This document shows positions 32,064-34,901 of a stretch of 34,901 bases of DNA, piece after piece. Position 1 is the stretch's first letter. Every line of letters begins with the position of its first letter. This DNA is from Parabacteroides sp. Its GTDB lineage: Bacteria; Bacteroidota; Bacteroidia; Bacteroidales; Tannerellaceae. The stretch is from the NCBI GenBank assembly GCA_019417325.1, contig DXVO01000012.1, positions 1 through 34,901 of the forward strand. Reading direction: 5' to 3'. Under the pieces are notes generated by a model. The model did not search any database, was not told where the DNA came from, and was given only the letters and a program-made list of their open reading frames with translations. The translations under genes were made by a program, and so were the position numbers.

Positions 32064-34334
32064 ATGAACAAAACGATTTTATTTTTTCAGGGGGCACTGC
32101 TCTGCTTATTAGCAGCATGTAGCCAGTCGCCAAAACAAGACCAGCTACTCGACGAAGTACAGTATGTCAACCCTTTTATCGGAACCGGATTTCACGGACA
32201 CACATTTCCGGGAGCGACCCGTCCTTTTGCAATGGTACAGGTCAGTCCGGATACACATATCATGGGATGGGATGCCAGTAGTGGGTACCACTATGATGAT
32301 AACCGGATATATGCGTTCAGCCATACCCATTTGTCGGGTACCGGTATCGGAGACTTGGGAGACGTGGCATTATTACCTTTCTCCGGTGAAGATTCCATCA
32401 AGCCGGTAGCCACATTCAAAAAAGAAACAGAAAAGGCTGCTCCCGGTTACTATGCCGTTCGTCTCGACAATTTCGGAATTAATGTGGAACTGACCAGTAC
32501 CGACCGTGTAGGATTTCATAAATATACCTATGATAATCCCAAAGAACGCCGTGTCATGCTGGATTTAGGACATGTATTGCAACCGAACTGGGGACATAAA
32601 ATCGTGAACAACGAATATCTGTTTGTAAACGATTCTACTGTAGAAGGAACAGTGCATACACAGGGATGGGCTCATTTCCATGCCGTATCCTATCGTATCA
32701 CCTTCTCAGAACCGATCGAAACATTATACCAATATGTAGGAGGAAAACTACGGAAAGATTCCCTGTTCCTTCGTATGAATACTCCTGAGGATTTGAAATT
32801 CCACTACAAATTTGCAGAAAGCACAAAGCCTCTATACGCAAAAGTGGCACTTTCCATGGTTGATCCGGAAGGAGCAGAAAAGAATTTAATGGCAGAATTA
32901 CCCGGATGGGATTTTGAAGCAACCCGCACCGAATCTTCACATATATGGAATAAAGCTTTAAATGCCATCCAGATTGAAACGTCCGATCCCAAAGTAATGG
33001 TGAACTTTTATACAGCATTATACCATACTATGATTGCGCCTTATGCCTACCAGGATATAGACGGACGTTATTTAGGTATGGATAAAAAAGTTCATCAGGC
33101 AGCTCCCGGCTACGTAAACTATTCTGTTTTCTCTCTTTGGGATACTTTCCGTGCTCTCCAGCCTTTGATGACAATCATCGAACCGCAAAGAGCTACAGAC
33201 TGGGGAAATGTACTGGTACAAGGTTATAAAGAAGGAGGTATTCTTCCCAAATGGCCGCTGGCATCCAGTTATACAGGCTGTATGGTCGGTTATCCGGCTA
33301 CAGCCGTTCTGGCTGATTTAGTAAGCAAAGATCTGGCTGACGACGACTTGAACTTATGGGCAGAAGCCGGCGCACGTTCTTCCGTATATCGTGAAGACCT
33401 GGCTGAAAAATTCAAAGGAACGCGCGAACTCGACCTGATAACCCTTCATCCATATTATAAAGAAAAGTATGGATTCGTACCAGCCGACTCTGTTCCGGAG
33501 TCTGTATCCTGGGGAGTAGAAATGGCTTATGAAGACTGGTGTATCTCTGAAATCGCAAAAAAAGCAGGAAACGAAGCATTAGCAAAAGAATATGCAGCTA
33601 AAGGTTCTTACTGGAAACGCTATCTGGATCCGGAAACCAAGATGATGCGTCCGGTTATGGGAGACGGTTCATTCCGCACACCTTTCAATCCCCGTTATTC
33701 CTCACATATGAAGAGCGATTATACCGAAGGAAACGCTTTCCAATGGAGTTTCTTTGCTCCACACGACATGGACAACTTCATCGGTGCTATCGGAGGAAAA
33801 AAAGAGCTTGAAACACGCCTGGATACGCTTTTCACGACTTCTTCTCATATTGACGGGGCTGAAGCTTCCGGCGATATTACCGGACTAATCGGTCAATATG
33901 CACATGGGAATGAACCGAGCCATCATATGGCCTATCTGTACAACTGGACGGATTCACCCTGGAAAGGTCAGGAACGTTTAGATCAGATTATGCAAAACTT
34001 CTATACAAATGAACCGGACGGTATCATTGGAAACGAAGATTGCGGACAAATGTCGGCATGGTATGTAATGAGTGCCTTGGGCTTCTATCAGGTATGTCCG
34101 GGTATACCAATGTATACATTAGGAAGACCGATGGTAGACCGTGCCCTTATTCATGTAAAAGATGGAGCAAAAGACGGAATCTTTGAAATTATCGTCAAGA
34201 ATAACAGTGCCGCCAATAAATATGTAAAAGAGATAAAACTCAATGGAAAAGTACTGGATACTCCTTTTATCAGTCATAAAGATATTATAAAAGGCGGCAA
34301 ACTAGAATTTATAATGAGTAACACACATAATTAA
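32064..34334 (+). CDS. GH92-family alpha-mannosidase lipoprotein
   Basis: This is a 756-residue exo-acting, calcium-dependent alpha-mannosidase of family GH92, often active on alpha-1,2 or other linkages in host or yeast mannans and N-glycans. The lipobox is LLAAC with Cys19. Family motifs are NPFIGTGFHGHTFPGATRPF (about 36-55), HLSGTGIGDLGD (about 89-100), SVFSLWDTFRALQPL (about 356-370), GNEPSHHMAYLYNW and GNEDCGQMSAW (656-666), the last carrying the acidic residues assigned to the active site in this family. The length is typical. A single gene outside a PUL, it has its own promoter and is followed 8 bases later by a YbjQ-family gene. Confidence 0.95.
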   Translation: MNKTILFFQGALLCLLAACSQSPKQDQLLDEVQYVNPFIGTGFHGHTFPGATRPFAMVQVSPDTHIMGWDASSGYHYDDNRIYAFSHTHLSGTGIGDLGDVALLPFSGEDSIKPVATFKKETEKAAPGYYAVRLDNFGINVELTSTDRVGFHKYTYDNPKERRVMLDLGHVLQPNWGHKIVNNEYLFVNDSTVEGTVHTQGWAHFHAVSYRITFSEPIETLYQYVGGKLRKDSLFLRMNTPEDLKFHYKFAESTKPLYAKVALSMVDPEGAEKNLMAELPGWDFEATRTESSHIWNKALNAIQIETSDPKVMVNFYTALYHTMIAPYAYQDIDGRYLGMDKKVHQAAPGYVNYSVFSLWDTFRALQPLMTIIEPQRATDWGNVLVQGYKEGGILPKWPLASSYTGCMVGYPATAVLADLVSKDLADDDLNLWAEAGARSSVYREDLAEKFKGTRELDLITLHPYYKEKYGFVPADSVPESVSWGVEMAYEDWCISEIAKKAGNEALAKEYAAKGSYWKRYLDPETKMMRPVMGDGSFRTPFNPRYSSHMKSDYTEGNAFQWSFFAPHDMDNFIGAIGGKKELETRLDTLFTTSSHIDGAEASGDITGLIGQYAHGNEPSHHMAYLYNWTDSPWKGQERLDQIMQNFYTNEPDGIIGNEDCGQMSAWYVMSALGFYQVCPGIPMYTLGRPMVDRALIHVKDGAKDGIFEIIVKNNSAANKYVKEIKLNGKVLDTPFISHKDIIKGGKLEFIMSNTHN

Positions 34335-34342
34335 AAACAATC

Positions 34343-34663
34343 ATGTTATTAACAACTACTAACACCATAGAGGGAAAGGACATAATCAAGTACTTCGGTA
34401 TTGTTTCCGGTGAAACGATCATTGGGGCCAATGTATTCAAAGACCTGTTTGCCGGTATTCGCGACATAGTAGGCGGTCGTGCCAATGCTTATGAAGGAGT
34501 ATTACGTGAAGCAAAAGAAACGGCCCTGAAAGAAATGAGTGAACAAGCCGCCCGCATGGGAGCAAATGCAGTAATTGCAGTTGATTTGGATTATGAAACT
34601 GTAGGCGCAAGCGGAAGCATGCTAATGGTTACAGCCGCTGGCACAGCAGTATTCTACGAATAA
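34343..34663 (+). CDS. YbjQ/UPF0145 family protein
   Basis: This 106-residue cytoplasmic protein of the YbjQ (DUF74, putative heavy-metal-binding) family forms beta-rich homopentamers in solved structures. Matching features are the opening LLTTTNTIEGK, YFGIVSGETIIGANVFKD, GRANAYEGVLREAKETAL and MGANAVIAVDLDYE. The biological role is unknown. It follows the GH92 gene after 8 bases and ends before a strong terminator, so the two are an operon by position; a functional link is not evident. Confidence 0.93.
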   Translation: MLLTTTNTIEGKDIIKYFGIVSGETIIGANVFKDLFAGIRDIVGGRANAYEGVLREAKETALKEMSEQAARMGANAVIAVDLDYETVGASGSMLMVTAAGTAVFYE

Positions 34664-34684
34664 TCTTCGTCCAAAATATGTAGC

Positions 34685-34717
34685 AAAAGGCGGTCCCATT
34701 ACGTGGCCGCCTTTTAT
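34685..34717 (+). terminator. Terminator after the YbjQ gene
   Basis: AAAAGGCGG (34685-34693) pairs with CCGCCTTTT (34707-34715), followed by ATATTT. Confidence 0.85.
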
Positions 34718-34744
34718 ATTTCCTAGAATACGCTTAAGCAGTAT

Positions 34745-34874
34745 GGAATGAAGAACCAGGTTTACGGATGACGCGGATAGGGCGGATTGGAACGGATTTT
34801 TTTAATTTAAAAATAATTCTTATCCGTTTTAATCTGCTCAATCCGCGTCATCCGCGTACCTCGTTCTTCATTCC
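34745..34874. repeat. 130-bp palindromic intergenic repeat
   Basis: Outer arms GGAATGAAGAAC (34745-34756) and GTTCTTCATTCC (34863-34874) are exact complements. Inside, ACGGATGACGCGGAT matches ATCCGCGTCATCCGCGT, and GCGGATTGGAACGGAT matches ATCCGTTTTAATCTGCTC less exactly, closing on an A/T-rich centre. It has no open frame. The GGATGACGCGGAT-type words resemble short repeats scattered in intergenic regions of many gut Bacteroidetes, so it is probably a REP- or MITE-like element. Confidence 0.65.
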
Positions 34875-34901
34875 GCATTTATCCATTTCACTATATACGA
34901 A

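Noticed and set aside
1..34901. CRISPR arrays, tRNA or rRNA genes, insertion sequences and prophage
   Set aside because: No regularly spaced repeats, cloverleaf-type intergenic sequences, transposases, integrases or phage proteins were seen.

Overview
The window is chromosomal DNA from a Bacteroidales gut-type bacterium, most like Bacteroides or Parabacteroides. The evidence is an outer-membrane SusC/SusD pair driven by an ECF sigma/FecR anti-sigma system, promoters of the Bacteroidetes -7 type (TAnnTTTG), lack of consistent Shine-Dalgarno sequences, many lipoproteins, GH106 and GH92 glycosidases, and a fimbrillin-type surface protein. The species cannot be fixed from the sequence alone. I see no tRNA, rRNA, CRISPR array, insertion sequence or prophage.

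Region 1 (1-10.2 kb) is a polysaccharide utilisation locus: ECF sigma factor, FecR-type anti-sigma, SusC transporter with an STN signalling domain, SusD lipoprotein and a GH106 alpha-L-rhamnosidase-like lipoprotein. Two near-identical ECF-type promoters lie in front of the anti-sigma and susC genes, but none is visible before the sigma gene. The likely circuit is: glycan binds SusC, the STN domain signals FecR, the sigma factor is released, and fecR and susCD are induced. A hairpin after susD may lower rhamnosidase expression.

Region 2 (10.2-14.9 kb) holds an AT-rich propeller lipoprotein gene flanked by 32-bp direct repeats, which looks inserted in front of a Na+/H+ antiporter gene. The antiporter gene overlaps one for a divergent DAACS-family symporter. 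A convergent DnaQ-like exonuclease gene follows.

Region 3 (14.85-18.4 kb) is the most interesting. A 204-bp segment bounded by 20-bp inverted repeats (19/20 identical) carries one good Bacteroidetes promoter. It sits in front of a 972-residue fimbrillin-like lipoprotein gene. As sequenced, the promoter points away from that gene, so the adhesin appears to be phase-OFF; inversion would turn it ON. Each repeat is itself a 5-bp/7-bp/5-bp dyad like a tyrosine-recombinase core site. No recombinase is encoded in the window, so one must act from elsewhere.

Region 4 (18.4-26.6 kb) holds two large Tricorn-type S41 periplasmic proteases of different subgroups. They are divergently arranged around a small unknown gene and a non-coding stretch with a strong hairpin. 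queH (queuosine synthesis) follows the second protease in an operon.

Region 5 (26.6-34.9 kb) holds an O-antigen-ligase-like membrane protein with TPRs, trpS, a two-gene LysO lysine exporter, a secreted unknown protein, a small membrane protein, a sigma factor reduced to region 2, then a GH92 alpha-mannosidase and a YbjQ-family gene. A 130-bp palindromic intergenic repeat ends the window.
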